A DNA stretch of 11,212 nucleotides from Sulfurovum sp. bin170 (GTDB taxonomy: Bacteria; Campylobacterota; Campylobacteria; Campylobacterales; Sulfurovaceae): the NCBI RefSeq assembly GCF_010892395.1, contig NZ_JAACKB010000015.1, positions 1 through 11,212 on the forward strand. Reading direction: 5' to 3'. This document shows, in pieces, positions 1 through 6,860 of the stretch. Made by a program: the position numbers and the translations under genes. Positions within the stretch are counted from its first letter, which is position 1, and every line of letters begins with the position of its first letter. The notes below the pieces were generated by a model. That model did not search any database, had not been told where the DNA came from, and worked only from the letters and a program-made list of their open reading frames with translations.

Positions 1-360
1 AATGCTGGTGGGATACTGCTTGATAGAGAAAATAGTCAAATGAGTGGCTTCTTTTCAGATATAAAAAGAGCTGTAAAAGAGAGCGGTTACTCCATTTTTA
101 TATTTCCTGAGGGGACAAGAAACAAAGGTGAAGATGCCCTGCTAGAGTTCAAAGAGGGGGCTAGGATTATTGCTCTGAAAAATAGATTGCCAATGTTACC
201 AATCTATATTAGAACGCATACCGATAAAGCTTTGGGTAATAGTCTGAATGATAAAGATATGGAGCAGACTATTGAGATGGTGATAGGAGATTTGATTGAT
301 TATCGTAAAAAAGGTGATTTAGAGAAACTTTATAGAGAAACTTTTAGTGATTTACACTAA
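1..360 (+). CDS. plsC: 1-acyl-sn-glycerol-3-phosphate acyltransferase (PlsC family), 3' part
   Basis: The frame is open from base 1, so the gene starts before the window; 119 codons and a TAA at 358-360 are visible. PlsC-type enzymes transfer an acyl chain to lysophosphatidic acid at the inner membrane to make phosphatidic acid. Seen here: GGILLDRE (codons 4-11), which fits acyltransferase motif II, FPEGTRN (about codons 36-42), the glycerophosphate-binding motif III, FKEGA, and LPMLPIYI, which fits motif IV. The catalytic HX4D motif must lie upstream and cannot be checked. An ATG at 40 is in frame but would cut off motif II, so it is not the start. The symbol is by family; a paralogue with another acyl acceptor is possible. 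The next gene is rpmH after 139 bp with its own probable promoter. Confidence 0.87.
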   Translation, partial: NAGGILLDRENSQMSGFFSDIKRAVKESGYSIFIFPEGTRNKGEDALLEFKEGARIIALKNRLPMLPIYIRTHTDKALGNSLNDKDMEQTIEMVIGDLIDYRKKGDLEKLYRETFSDLH

Positions 361-370
361 AGTTAAGTAA

Positions 371-384
371 ATTTGGGATAAAAT
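371..384 (+). promoter_or_regulatory. Probable rpmH promoter (-10 region)
   Basis: Just after plsC the sequence ATTTGGGATAAAAT contains a -10-like TAAAAT (379-384) downstream of a T-run. I see no good -35 box, which is usual for sigma-70 promoters in Campylobacterota. A start near 391 would give a leader of about 110 nt that contains the stem-loop at 399-465. This is inference from a weak motif in AT-rich DNA. Confidence 0.4.
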
Positions 385-398
385 CGCGTTTCAATTCA

Positions 399-465
399 TT
401 GGATGAGGTCAGGTATTTAATATTTCATTCACTTTGTTCACAAAATATTCAACACCAGACCCCAA
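399..465 (+). promoter_or_regulatory. Long imperfect stem-loop in the rpmH leader
   Basis: The arms 407-425 and 443-461 pair at 16 of 19 positions around a 17-nt loop. TTGG (399-402) can also pair with CCAA (462-465) across a 4-nt bulge. There is no U-run after it, so it is a poor terminator. GTATTTA (413-419) in the left arm can instead pair with TAAATAC (472-478), just before the ribosome-binding AAGGA (483-487). Such a switch could control L34 translation, but that is inference. I recognise no named leader family. Confidence 0.5.
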
Positions 466-499
466 ACCAAGTAAATACTAATAAGGATGGTTATCAGTT

Positions 500-634
500 A
501 TGAAAAGAACCTTTCAACCACATAACACACCAAAGAAAAGAACTCACGGATTTAGAACAAGAATGAAAACTAAAAACGGAAGAAAAGTTATATCAGCTAG
601 AAGAGCTAAAGGTAGAAAAAGATTAGCCGTATAA
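500..634 (+). CDS. rpmH: 50S ribosomal protein L34
   Basis: The product has 44 residues, the usual L34 length. It opens [19 protein letters not shown] and ends with an Arg/Lys-rich tail (KGRKRLAV), the diagnostic L34 pattern of a basic protein that binds 23S rRNA in the large subunit. An AAGGA sits at 483-487, 12 nt before the ATG, which is a little long. The gene is followed at once by rnpA; the last bases of its reading frame (GTA TAA) overlap the most likely rnpA start. The rpmH-rnpA pair is one of the most conserved gene orders in bacteria. The leader upstream can fold into a strong hairpin, so this message may be regulated. Confidence 0.98.
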   Translation: MKRTFQPHNTPKKRTHGFRTRMKTKNGRKVISARRAKGRKRLAV

Positions 635-963
635 AACATTTTAGTAGTATTAAGACTACTAAAGAGTTCAATAGAGTTTATAAAAACTCCAAAACAGTTC
701 ACACTTCACAATTTGTACTCTTCTATCAGGCTCATAAAGAGGGGTATAGGGTTGGAGTGGTTGCCAGTAAAAAAGTTGGTAACGCAGTTCATAGAAATAG
801 AGCAAAACGCCTACTTCGTTCCCACCTCATAAATCATGTTAATAAGCTTAAGATAGGGCAATATATATTGGTTGCCAAACCACTATTGCTTAATAGTAAC
901 TATCAGAACATAGATAAACAGTTTTTTAACGCGTTAAGGCGAGTAAAAGCCTTGAAACAATGA
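631..963 (+). CDS. rnpA: Ribonuclease P protein component; probable non-canonical start codon
   Basis: RnpA is the basic protein subunit that helps the RNase P RNA cut the 5' leader from pre-tRNAs. The frame encodes [15 protein letters not shown], then [25 protein letters not shown], in which the RNR-box residues (HRNRAKR) are clear. The only ATG/GTG/TTG/CTG in frame is GTG at 757, which would remove the N-terminal helix and first strands and leave 68 residues. The frame is open and family-like back to a stop at 613. Candidate starts are ATA 631 (overlapping the rpmH TAA; 110 residues, normal length), ATT 622 (9 nt after an AAAGG inside rpmH) and ATT 649. I give 631 as a compromise; the true start is uncertain. 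No frameshift is needed to explain the protein. Confidence 0.85.
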   Translation: MKHFSSIKTTKEFNRVYKNSKTVHTSQFVLFYQAHKEGYRVGVVASKKVGNAVHRNRAKRLLRSHLINHVNKLKIGQYILVAKPLLLNSNYQNIDKQFFNALRRVKALKQ

Positions 964-1083
964 TGTTTTTAAACACTTTTTGCTATAATCTCTAACACAA
1001 TTTAAATAAGATTCTTAACTAAATAATATAATTTAACATATGAATAATATTTTTTAACATTAAAGAATAAAAGGCAATTTCTA
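964..1083 (+). promoter_or_regulatory. rnpA-yidC spacer with extended -10 promoter (981-989)
   Basis: TGCTATAAT at 981-989 is a perfect extended -10 element after a T-run. It probably drives yidC-jag-mnmE separately from rpmH-rnpA. A second TATAAT (1027-1032) lies in more AT-rich sequence and is less convincing. The spacer holds no yidD gene and is too short for one. Confidence 0.65.
1022..1060 (+). repeat. Imperfect 18-bp direct repeat upstream of yidC
   Basis: AATAATATAATTTAACAT (1022-1039) and AATAATATTTTTTAACAT (1043-1060) match at 16 of 18 positions. Their starts are 21 bp apart, two turns of the helix, so both copies face the same side of the DNA. That is the geometry of a two-site operator, but low sequence complexity makes chance similarity possible. 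Confidence 0.4.
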
Positions 1084-2697
1084 GTGGAACAACAACAAGA
1101 TTTACAGAAGCGACTCCTCTTAGCATTAGTACTTTCATTTGCAGTATTTGTACTGTTTGATATGTTTATGCCTAAGACAACAAAAACTGTTGATGATAAT
1201 AAAACAGCAGTAGAACAACAGACACCATCGACTATATCGAACCCAACACCAAAGGCTGTTTCAACTCAATCAACTGCGGGGGTAGTTCAAAATATTCAAA
1301 CTAATATGAATGCTCCTGTAACAACAGTAAAAGCATTAACAACTATAACCTCAGATAGATTTATCTTCTCAATTGATGAGATGGGTAGAGTGGCACAAGC
1401 AAAACTTTTAGAGAGTAAATATCTGATTGATGGCAAACAGTTAGAGCTTTTTAACCCAACATGGGTGAAACCTTTGGAGATAAGATTTGCAGACCCTGAA
1501 TTAAACACAGAAGCACTTAAAGTACCATATACAACATCTTCAGATGCTATTACTTTGGGCAACAATCAAAATAGTGTGATATTAACTCAAAAGCTCAGTG
1601 CTACAACAGTTACTAAAAAACTTACATTTTATCAAGATGGTCATTATGATATAGATATAGAGCTGACAAATCCAGCACAATACTTTATAACAACAGGTCA
1701 AAGACCAGATGCTGACCATAGTATGTATATGGTTGTTAATGGTGCAATGGTTAGAAAATCTAACTTAACAACAGAGGTTTTAGAGGATGATGATATGGAT
1801 GAAAACACTCCTACCTCTTTTCCAAATGCTAAGTTTGCATCTGCATTTGATAGATACTATGCCTCTATACTCTATAACTTTGAGACACCACTTAATGTCT
1901 CTGCGTTGAGAACCAAAGAGGATAATGCTCTTCTATTTGTTCAAGGTGAGCAGAAGATATCTCTACATGGTTATATTGGACCAAAAGAGTATACAGTATT
2001 TCAAAATATTCATCCAGAGTTAACAGAGGCGATAGAGTATGGTTGGTTTACTTTTATCTCTAAACCACTCTTTACTGTACTTCAGTGGTTTTATAACCTT
2101 GTAGGTAACTGGGGTTGGGCGATTGTTTTGGTGACACTGCTTATTAAACTTATACTTTTCCCACTCTCATATAAAGGTATGATGTCTATGCAGAAGCTAA
2201 AAGACCTAGCTCCTCAGATGAAAGAGATAAAAGAGAAATATGGTAAAGAGCCACAAAAGATGAATACTAAGATGATGGAGATGTATAAGAAGCATGGAGC
2301 AAATCCAATGGGTGGATGTCTACCAATGATATTGCAGATTCCTATCTTTTTCGCAATCTATAGAGTTCTATTAAATGCAGTTGAGTTACAGGGTGCAGAG
2401 TGGACTTTGTGGATTACGGACTTATCACTAAAAGACCCGTTTTTTGTACTGCCACTCTTAATGGGGGCATCTATGTGGTATCAGCAGAAGATTACACCAA
2501 ACACCATGACCGACCCAATGCAACAGAAGATTTTCCAGTGGTTACCAGCTGTTATGACAGTTTTCTTTGTAACATTCCCAGCAGGTTTAGTACTATACTG
2601 GTTAATCAACAATGTCTTTACAATTGCACAGCAGTTTGTAATCAACAGTGCTTATGAAAAATATAAAGCAACAAAAGCTGAAGAGCATAAAAAATAG
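1084..2697 (+). CDS. yidC: Membrane protein insertase YidC
   Basis: YidC inserts and folds inner-membrane proteins, alone or with SecYEG. The 537-residue product has the Gram-negative layout: an N-terminal membrane segment (about 11-28), a Thr/Pro-rich linker, a large periplasmic P1 domain (about 85-320), then the conserved insertase core from about 325. Core hallmarks include FPLSYKGMMSMQKL (359-372), NPMGGCLPMILQIPIFFAIY (407-426), ITDLSLKDPFFVLPLLMG and TDPMQQKI (476-483). K355 sits where E. coli YidC has the groove arginine R366, so the positive charge is kept. The C-terminus is Lys-rich, as expected for ribosome contact. Translation starts at GTG 1084 with AAAGG (1070-1074) 9 nt upstream. 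Jag follows 24 nt later. Confidence 0.97.
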   Translation: MEQQQDLQKRLLLALVLSFAVFVLFDMFMPKTTKTVDDNKTAVEQQTPSTISNPTPKAVSTQSTAGVVQNIQTNMNAPVTTVKALTTITSDRFIFSIDEMGRVAQAKLLESKYLIDGKQLELFNPTWVKPLEIRFADPELNTEALKVPYTTSSDAITLGNNQNSVILTQKLSATTVTKKLTFYQDGHYDIDIELTNPAQYFITTGQRPDADHSMYMVVNGAMVRKSNLTTEVLEDDDMDENTPTSFPNAKFASAFDRYYASILYNFETPLNVSALRTKEDNALLFVQGEQKISLHGYIGPKEYTVFQNIHPELTEAIEYGWFTFISKPLFTVLQWFYNLVGNWGWAIVLVTLLIKLILFPLSYKGMMSMQKLKDLAPQMKEIKEKYGKEPQKMNTKMMEMYKKHGANPMGGCLPMILQIPIFFAIYRVLLNAVELQGAEWTLWITDLSLKDPFFVLPLLMGASMWYQQKITPNTMTDPMQQKIFQWLPAVMTVFFVTFPAGLVLYWLINNVFTIAQQFVINSAYEKYKATKAEEHKK

Positions 2698-2721
2698 AAT
2701 TTAAGGGGGTATTATAATAAT

Positions 2722-3663
2722 ATGAATATGAAAAGAATTGAAGCGACAACCCTAGAAGAGGCGTACAGAGAAGCAGCAAAAGAGTTTGCTTGTTCTATAA
2801 CCGAGATAAATTATGAGATTATTCAACATCCAACAACGGGGATGATGGGGCTTTTCAAAAAAACTGCTATTATAGTAGCAGTTAAAAAGCTATCTACTAT
2901 AGATAAAGAGATAGACAAAGAAGTTGAAAAAGATATTACTAAGGTTGAAAAGCCTAATCCTCTTAAGCCCAATAAGAAGATAGAAGAGACTCCTAAAGAG
3001 ATTAAAGAAGAAGAGACAAAAAGTGAAAATATCGAAGATAAATCAGAATCTATAAAAGAGAAGATATTAAAAGAACAAGGGAGTGATAGCGTTTTAGATA
3101 GTTTTTTTGAAAACAAAACTACTGCTCCAGAGGTGGAAAATGATAAAAAAGAGGAGAGTACTCCTCTTGAATTTAATGATGATAGAGAATTCCCTAAAAA
3201 TAGAGCTTTATCTATAGAGATAGAGAAAAAACTTGCAGAGCTTATGAAAATAGGTTGTTTTGATATTGATACAGTCGAAGTGGATGTATTTAATGGTATT
3301 GCTCATATATTTATAGATGGTGAAGATGCGGCACTTCTGATTGGCAAAGAGGGTTATAGATATAATGCTCTGTCATATATGCTCTTTAACTGGATAAATG
3401 CGCACTATAACTTATATATAAAACTTGAAATTGCAGAGTTTATACAGTCTCAAGAGGAGATGATAGTTAACTATCTAAAGCCCATTATCGAGCATGTTGG
3501 GCAAAAAGGTAGAGGTAAGACCAAGCCACTAGATGGAATTCTTGTTCAGATAGCACTAGAGTTGCTTCGTGCAGAGTTCCCTAATAAATATGTAGCTATT
3601 AAAACAGCTAGAGATGGCAGAAAATTTATAATTATTAATGACTTCAACAGTAGTAAAAAGTAG
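2722..3663 (+). CDS. jag: Jag/SpoIIIJ-associated RNA-binding protein (KhpB family)
   Basis: Family members are cytoplasmic RNA-binding proteins encoded next to yidC; in Firmicutes they work with KhpA in cell-wall and division control. The 313-residue product has a Jag_N domain (about 1-55, with GMMGLFKK at 40-47), a highly charged Glu/Lys linker (about 58-160), then a KH domain with GKEG loop (208-211) inside LLIGKEGYRYNALSYML. The C-terminal 60 residues lie where R3H is expected, but the Arg-X3-His signature of that domain is not visible, so it is diverged or replaced. An AAGGGGG run (2703-2709) lies 12 nt before ATG 2722; a second in-frame ATG at 2728 is an alternative. The gene is 2 nt from mnmE and probably cotranscribed. 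Confidence 0.88.
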   Translation: MNMKRIEATTLEEAYREAAKEFACSITEINYEIIQHPTTGMMGLFKKTAIIVAVKKLSTIDKEIDKEVEKDITKVEKPNPLKPNKKIEETPKEIKEEETKSENIEDKSESIKEKILKEQGSDSVLDSFFENKTTAPEVENDKKEESTPLEFNDDREFPKNRALSIEIEKKLAELMKIGCFDIDTVEVDVFNGIAHIFIDGEDAALLIGKEGYRYNALSYMLFNWINAHYNLYIKLEIAEFIQSQEEMIVNYLKPIIEHVGQKGRGKTKPLDGILVQIALELLRAEFPNKYVAIKTARDGRKFIIINDFNSSKK

Positions 3664-3665
3664 AG

Positions 3666-5006
3666 ATGTCTAGTACCATCGTTGCTATTGCTACGGCACT
3701 CGGTGTCTCCTCTATCTCTATAGTAAGAGTAAGTGGAGACAACGCCCTCTCTATTGCGAGAAAAATCACAAAAAAAAATATTATAGAGCCTAGAGTGGCT
3801 CATCTGAATTCTCTTTATAACCACGAAAATCAACTCATAGACCAAGCTATCGTTATCTATTTTATTAACCCAAAAAGTTTTACAGGTGAAGATATAGTAG
3901 AGTTTCAGTGTCATGGTGGAATGATAGTTGCTGGAGAGATTTTGGAGACAACTATTGCTTATGGAGCTAGATTAGCCGAACCAGGAGAGTTTTCAAAACG
4001 GGCTTTTCTCAATGGTAAGATTGACCTAACCAAGGCAGAAGCTATAGCCAAACTTATAGAGACAAAATCGGTTGAGGGTGCAAAAATTTTAGCAAAACAG
4101 CTCAAAGGTAATCTCAAAAACTTTATAGATGAGAGTAGAGAGGCTCTGCTTCGTGCTACTGCATACTCTGAGGTTATGATTGATTATGCCGAAGAGGATA
4201 TGCCTGATGATATACTAGACAATATCGTGCGACAACTAGATAATTTAACTGAACAGATAGAGAAGATAGTAGACTCTAGCCATAGACGGAAAGGTTTGAT
4301 AGAGGGTTTTAGAGTTGCTATTATAGGTAAACCAAATGTTGGTAAGAGTTCTCTTTTAAATGCTCTTTTAAGTTATGATAGAGCTATTGTGAGCGAGATT
4401 GCAGGTACGACTAGAGACACTATAGAGGAGCAGGTGCGAATAGGTTCACATATTATCCGTCTCATAGATACTGCTGGTATCCGTGAGGCTAATGACACCA
4501 TTGAGAAGATTGGTGTAGAGAGGTCATTAGAGTCCATAGAGGATGCAGATGTGATTATTGCACTTTTTGATGGGAGTAGCTCTTTTGATAATGAAGATGC
4601 AAAAATTTTGGAGATATTGGATAATAGTGAAGATAAACAGATAATTGTTGCAGTGAACAAGTCTGATTTGGAGCAGAAATTTGATATTGAAAAACTCAAA
4701 AGCTCTACTCTTATAGAAGTGAGTGCAAAACATGATTTTAAAAAACTTACAGATAAATTAGAAGAACTTTTTAATAATATTGGCACTGATGAGGAGTTGA
4801 TGCTCATCTCAACTCGACAGATAGAAGCTGTAGAGAGGACAAAACAGGCTATTTCGGATGCAAAAGAACCTCTCATTAATGGTGAATTAGAGTTTTTTTC
4901 TTATCATCTTCAAGACGCAGTAACAGCTCTGAGTTCGATATCTAAACCTTATGATTCAGAAGAGATTTTAGACAAGATGTTTGGTGAGTTTTGTTTAGGT
5001 AAATAG
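3666..5006 (+). CDS. mnmE: tRNA uridine-5-carboxymethylaminomethyl(34) synthesis GTPase MnmE
   Basis: MnmE with MnmG makes the 5-(carboxymethyl)aminomethyl group on wobble uridine 34 of several tRNAs, using a formyl-THF-type carbon donor and GTP hydrolysis. The 446-residue product has the N-terminal tetrahydrofolate-binding domain (about 1-118, with FTGED and EPGEFSKRAFLNGKIDL at 105-121), a helical domain interrupted by a Ras-like G domain, and the family's C-terminal CLGK (443-446), whose cysteine is conserved. G motifs are all present: GKPNVGKS (221-228), GTTRDT (247-252), DTAG (268-271), NKSD (331-334), SAK (353-355). The start ATG lies 2 nt after the jag stop, pointing to coupled translation. 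Nothing appears damaged. It ends the yidC operon; a new promoter follows immediately. Confidence 0.98.
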   Translation: MSSTIVAIATALGVSSISIVRVSGDNALSIARKITKKNIIEPRVAHLNSLYNHENQLIDQAIVIYFINPKSFTGEDIVEFQCHGGMIVAGEILETTIAYGARLAEPGEFSKRAFLNGKIDLTKAEAIAKLIETKSVEGAKILAKQLKGNLKNFIDESREALLRATAYSEVMIDYAEEDMPDDILDNIVRQLDNLTEQIEKIVDSSHRRKGLIEGFRVAIIGKPNVGKSSLLNALLSYDRAIVSEIAGTTRDTIEEQVRIGSHIIRLIDTAGIREANDTIEKIGVERSLESIEDADVIIALFDGSSSFDNEDAKILEILDNSEDKQIIVAVNKSDLEQKFDIEKLKSSTLIEVSAKHDFKKLTDKLEELFNNIGTDEELMLISTRQIEAVERTKQAISDAKEPLINGELEFFSYHLQDAVTALSSISKPYDSEEILDKMFGEFCLGK

Positions 5007-5011
5007 ATTTT

Positions 5012-5020
5012 TGATATAAT
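5012..5020 (+). promoter_or_regulatory. Extended -10 promoter for the lipoprotein-DUF2235 unit
   Basis: TGATATAAT follows a T-run 5 nt after the mnmE stop, in the same style as the yidC promoter. A start near 5027 would leave a very short leader with AAGGA (5028-5032 region) 6-7 nt before ATG 5040. No -35 box is evident. Confidence 0.6.
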
Positions 5021-5039
5021 ACACAAAAAGGAATTATTT

Positions 5040-5738
5040 ATGTTCAGAAGAAAATATACAATTTTATTAATAACAGCGATAGGGTTTACCGCATGTAGTA
5101 CAAAGCCACAAACAATCACAGTCTCACAAAATAGTGGAACAATTCAACCTATGAAAGGTCCTATTACTGCTCCTATCAAAGAGGAGATTTTGATTAAAAA
5201 TAACCCTAACTTAGGCACAAGGGTATCTGTACCAAAAAATAGACCAACTCTTGGTATAAAAGTGCTAGATAGCAATGAAGTAACTTCGGGTAGTGAACTA
5301 AATGGTGAGATTATGGAGAGAATGCCTTTTCCTGCAGATGAGTATAGTCGCCTAAAAAAAACTGGACGATATACAATCTCTGGAAAAATCTATCTTCAAA
5401 GCAGTATCAATGATGAAAAAATCACAGATAAAAAACTCAAACTCTATCTAAATCCTGTAACTAGCTATTCTCAACAGTGGTATCAGCAGAGCTATCTTGG
5501 TGGATATAAGTTATCTCCAGTTGATAAAAGACTCAATAACTATTTAAAAGTAGATTACACAACAGATGGTGGCGAGTTTAGATTTTTTGGTGTACCTAGA
5601 GGGGAGTATTATCTGATTGGTCAAATCTCTTGTGGGGAGAAGTGTGGATTTTCTAAAAGAAAAAGTACTCGTTTAGTCAAAGAGATTTCTGTTGGTTCTA
5701 ATGTGAGTGATATTGAGTTGATGAAGATTGTGCCGTAG
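5040..5738 (+). CDS. Predicted lipoprotein with beta-sandwich-like C-terminal domain
   Basis: I do not recognise a named family. Residues 1-19 form a lipoprotein signal: basic MFRRK, a hydrophobic core, and a lipobox-like FTAC with Cys19 as the lipidation site. A Pro/Thr-rich stretch follows (20-100). From GRYTISGKIYLQ (109-120) to the end, the pattern TTDGGEFRFFGVPRGEYYLIG (about 174-194) resembles carboxypeptidase-regulatory/Cna-B-type beta sandwiches, where such a G-x-Y-x-L strand is common. C198 and C202 could form a disulfide in the periplasm. The mature protein should be membrane anchored. It ends 5 nt before the DUF2235 gene, so the two are probably cotranslated. A structural, substrate-binding or immunity role are all possible; none is shown. 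Confidence 0.7.
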   Translation: MFRRKYTILLITAIGFTACSTKPQTITVSQNSGTIQPMKGPITAPIKEEILIKNNPNLGTRVSVPKNRPTLGIKVLDSNEVTSGSELNGEIMERMPFPADEYSRLKKTGRYTISGKIYLQSSINDEKITDKKLKLYLNPVTSYSQQWYQQSYLGGYKLSPVDKRLNNYLKVDYTTDGGEFRFFGVPRGEYYLIGQISCGEKCGFSKRKSTRLVKEISVGSNVSDIELMKIVP

Positions 5739-5743
5739 TTAAA

Positions 5744-6757
5744 ATGTCAAAAAACATAGTAGTATTTGCAGATGGAACAGGTCAAGAGGGTGGTCGTGGC
5801 AACAACACCAATGTCTATAAGCTATTTAATATGGTAGCAGATAGGACAGAAGAGCAGATAGTTTTTTATGATAGAGGATTGGGAACTGGTTGGAGAAAGC
5901 TCTCTGGTAATATGTTTGGTGCAGGGATGGATCAAAATATCAAGGAGTGCTATACTTTTATCTTTGAGAATTATCTAGCAGGGGACAGGATATATCTGAT
6001 AGGTTTTAGTAGGGGAGCGGCGACTGTTCGGAGTCTCTCTAGCTTTATACACTACTTTGGTATCTTGCCACAATCGAGACCAGAGCTTATAGATGAAGCG
6101 TATGAGATATATAAGATAAAGGGTTCTCAAAAGAGAGAAAAAAAGGCAAAAATTTTCATAGAGAGAAATCACACCATGTGGACACATATTGAGTTTATAG
6201 GTGTTTGGGATACAGTATCAGCACTGGGTATACCTATCAAATCTGTAGATGTAGCTTGTCAAAGTTTACCATTTATGAGACATAGATACCATGATTTCAA
6301 ACTTAGCCCATCTGTCAAGTATGCGTATCAAGCACTCGCCATTGATGACTATCGTGATACTTTTCACCCAGTACTATGGGAAAATGAGAAAGAGGAGTAC
6401 CAAGAGATAGAGCAGGTTTGGTTTGTTGGTTCTCATACAGATATAGGTGGAGGCTACAAAGAGCAAGAGGTTTCAGATATACCTCTACAGTGGATGATTG
6501 CTAGAGCTATCTTGCGAGGTATACTCATCTATCCAAACAATAGTGTATCTGTCACTCCTGATGTAAATGGTAAAGTCCATGACTCTCGTAAAGATTTTCC
6601 TATGAATATGTATAAAAAGAAGATGAGAAGATGGGACAACGAAAGAGATGGAGTTATAAAAGTTCACGAGAGTGTGTTAGAGAGAGTTTTTGATGTAGAT
6701 GGTAATCCATATAAGCCTTGGGTTTTAGAAAATGAGTATGAGATTGTTAAAAACTAA
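5744..6757 (+). CDS. DUF2235 alpha/beta hydrolase (Tle1-like lipase family)
   Basis: DUF2235 proteins are alpha/beta hydrolases; the studied relatives are Tle1 phospholipase effectors of type VI secretion. The 337-residue product carries FADGTGQ (8-14), the usual opening of the family, GFSRGA (87-92) with nucleophile S89 in a G-x-S-x-G elbow, GVWDTVSALG (153-162) with the probable catalytic D156, and HTDIGGGY (231-238). H308 in VHESV (307-311) is a likely triad histidine. There is no signal peptide, no VgrG/PAAR/Rhs part, and no membrane segment, so this is a compact stand-alone enzyme. It starts 5 nt after the lipoprotein with no clear ribosome-binding site, suggesting coupling. Its stop is 3 nt from the transposon-end palindrome, so its last residues may have been changed by the insertion. 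Confidence 0.88.
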   Translation: MSKNIVVFADGTGQEGGRGNNTNVYKLFNMVADRTEEQIVFYDRGLGTGWRKLSGNMFGAGMDQNIKECYTFIFENYLAGDRIYLIGFSRGAATVRSLSSFIHYFGILPQSRPELIDEAYEIYKIKGSQKREKKAKIFIERNHTMWTHIEFIGVWDTVSALGIPIKSVDVACQSLPFMRHRYHDFKLSPSVKYAYQALAIDDYRDTFHPVLWENEKEEYQEIEQVWFVGSHTDIGGGYKEQEVSDIPLQWMIARAILRGILIYPNNSVSVTPDVNGKVHDSRKDFPMNMYKKKMRRWDNERDGVIKVHESVLERVFDVDGNPYKPWVLENEYEIVKN

Positions 6758-6760
6758 ACA

Positions 6761-6813
6761 TTGGAATCGGAGACTTTAGTCCCGAAGTTCGGGTGTAAAC
6801 ACGCCGATTCCAA
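6761..6813. repeat. Cloverleaf-like terminal palindrome of the IS element
   Basis: An outer perfect 10-bp stem, TTGGAATCGG (6761-6770) with CCGATTCCAA (6804-6813), encloses three small palindromes in a row: GACTTTAGTC (6772-6781), CCCGAAGTTCGGG (6781-6793) and GTGTAAACAC (6793-6802). Nearly every base can pair. Y1 transposases recognise subterminal hairpins of this kind on single-stranded DNA. It may double as a terminator-like barrier after the DUF2235 gene, but no U-run follows. Confidence 0.75.
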
Positions 6814-6837
6814 AAATGCAGATTTCATATACGGAAA

Positions 6838-6860
6838 CGATGGCTTTAGCCTCGCCATAT
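6838..6860. repeat. Second small palindrome sharing the CTTTAG core
   Basis: ATGGC (6840-6844) pairs with GCCAT (6854-6858), and GGCTTTAGCC (6842-6851) is itself palindromic. The core CTTTAG and a following CG are shared with the terminal palindrome (6774-6784), so it may be a diverged second copy of an end motif. The rest of 6814-6926, between the palindrome and the tnpA stop, has no gene I can identify. Confidence 0.35.

Noticed and set aside
487..525. A 12-codon upstream frame (ATG 487) overlapping the rpmH start
   Set aside because: It is very short, has no ribosome-binding site apart from the one serving rpmH, and resembles no known leader peptide.
2713..2718. TATAAT just before jag as a promoter
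   Set aside because: It is only 4 nt before the start codon and lies between the purine-rich ribosome-binding run and ATG; chance in AT-rich DNA is more likely.
5744..6757. Calling the DUF2235 protein a type VI secretion effector
   Set aside because: No secretion genes, PAAR/VgrG fusion or delivery domain are visible; family membership alone does not show secretion.
6761..6813. A tRNA gene, because of the cloverleaf-like fold
   Set aside because: It is only 53 nt, lacks the conserved T-loop GTTC-A-A pattern in place, a 7-bp acceptor arm with CCA context, and a normal anticodon loop.
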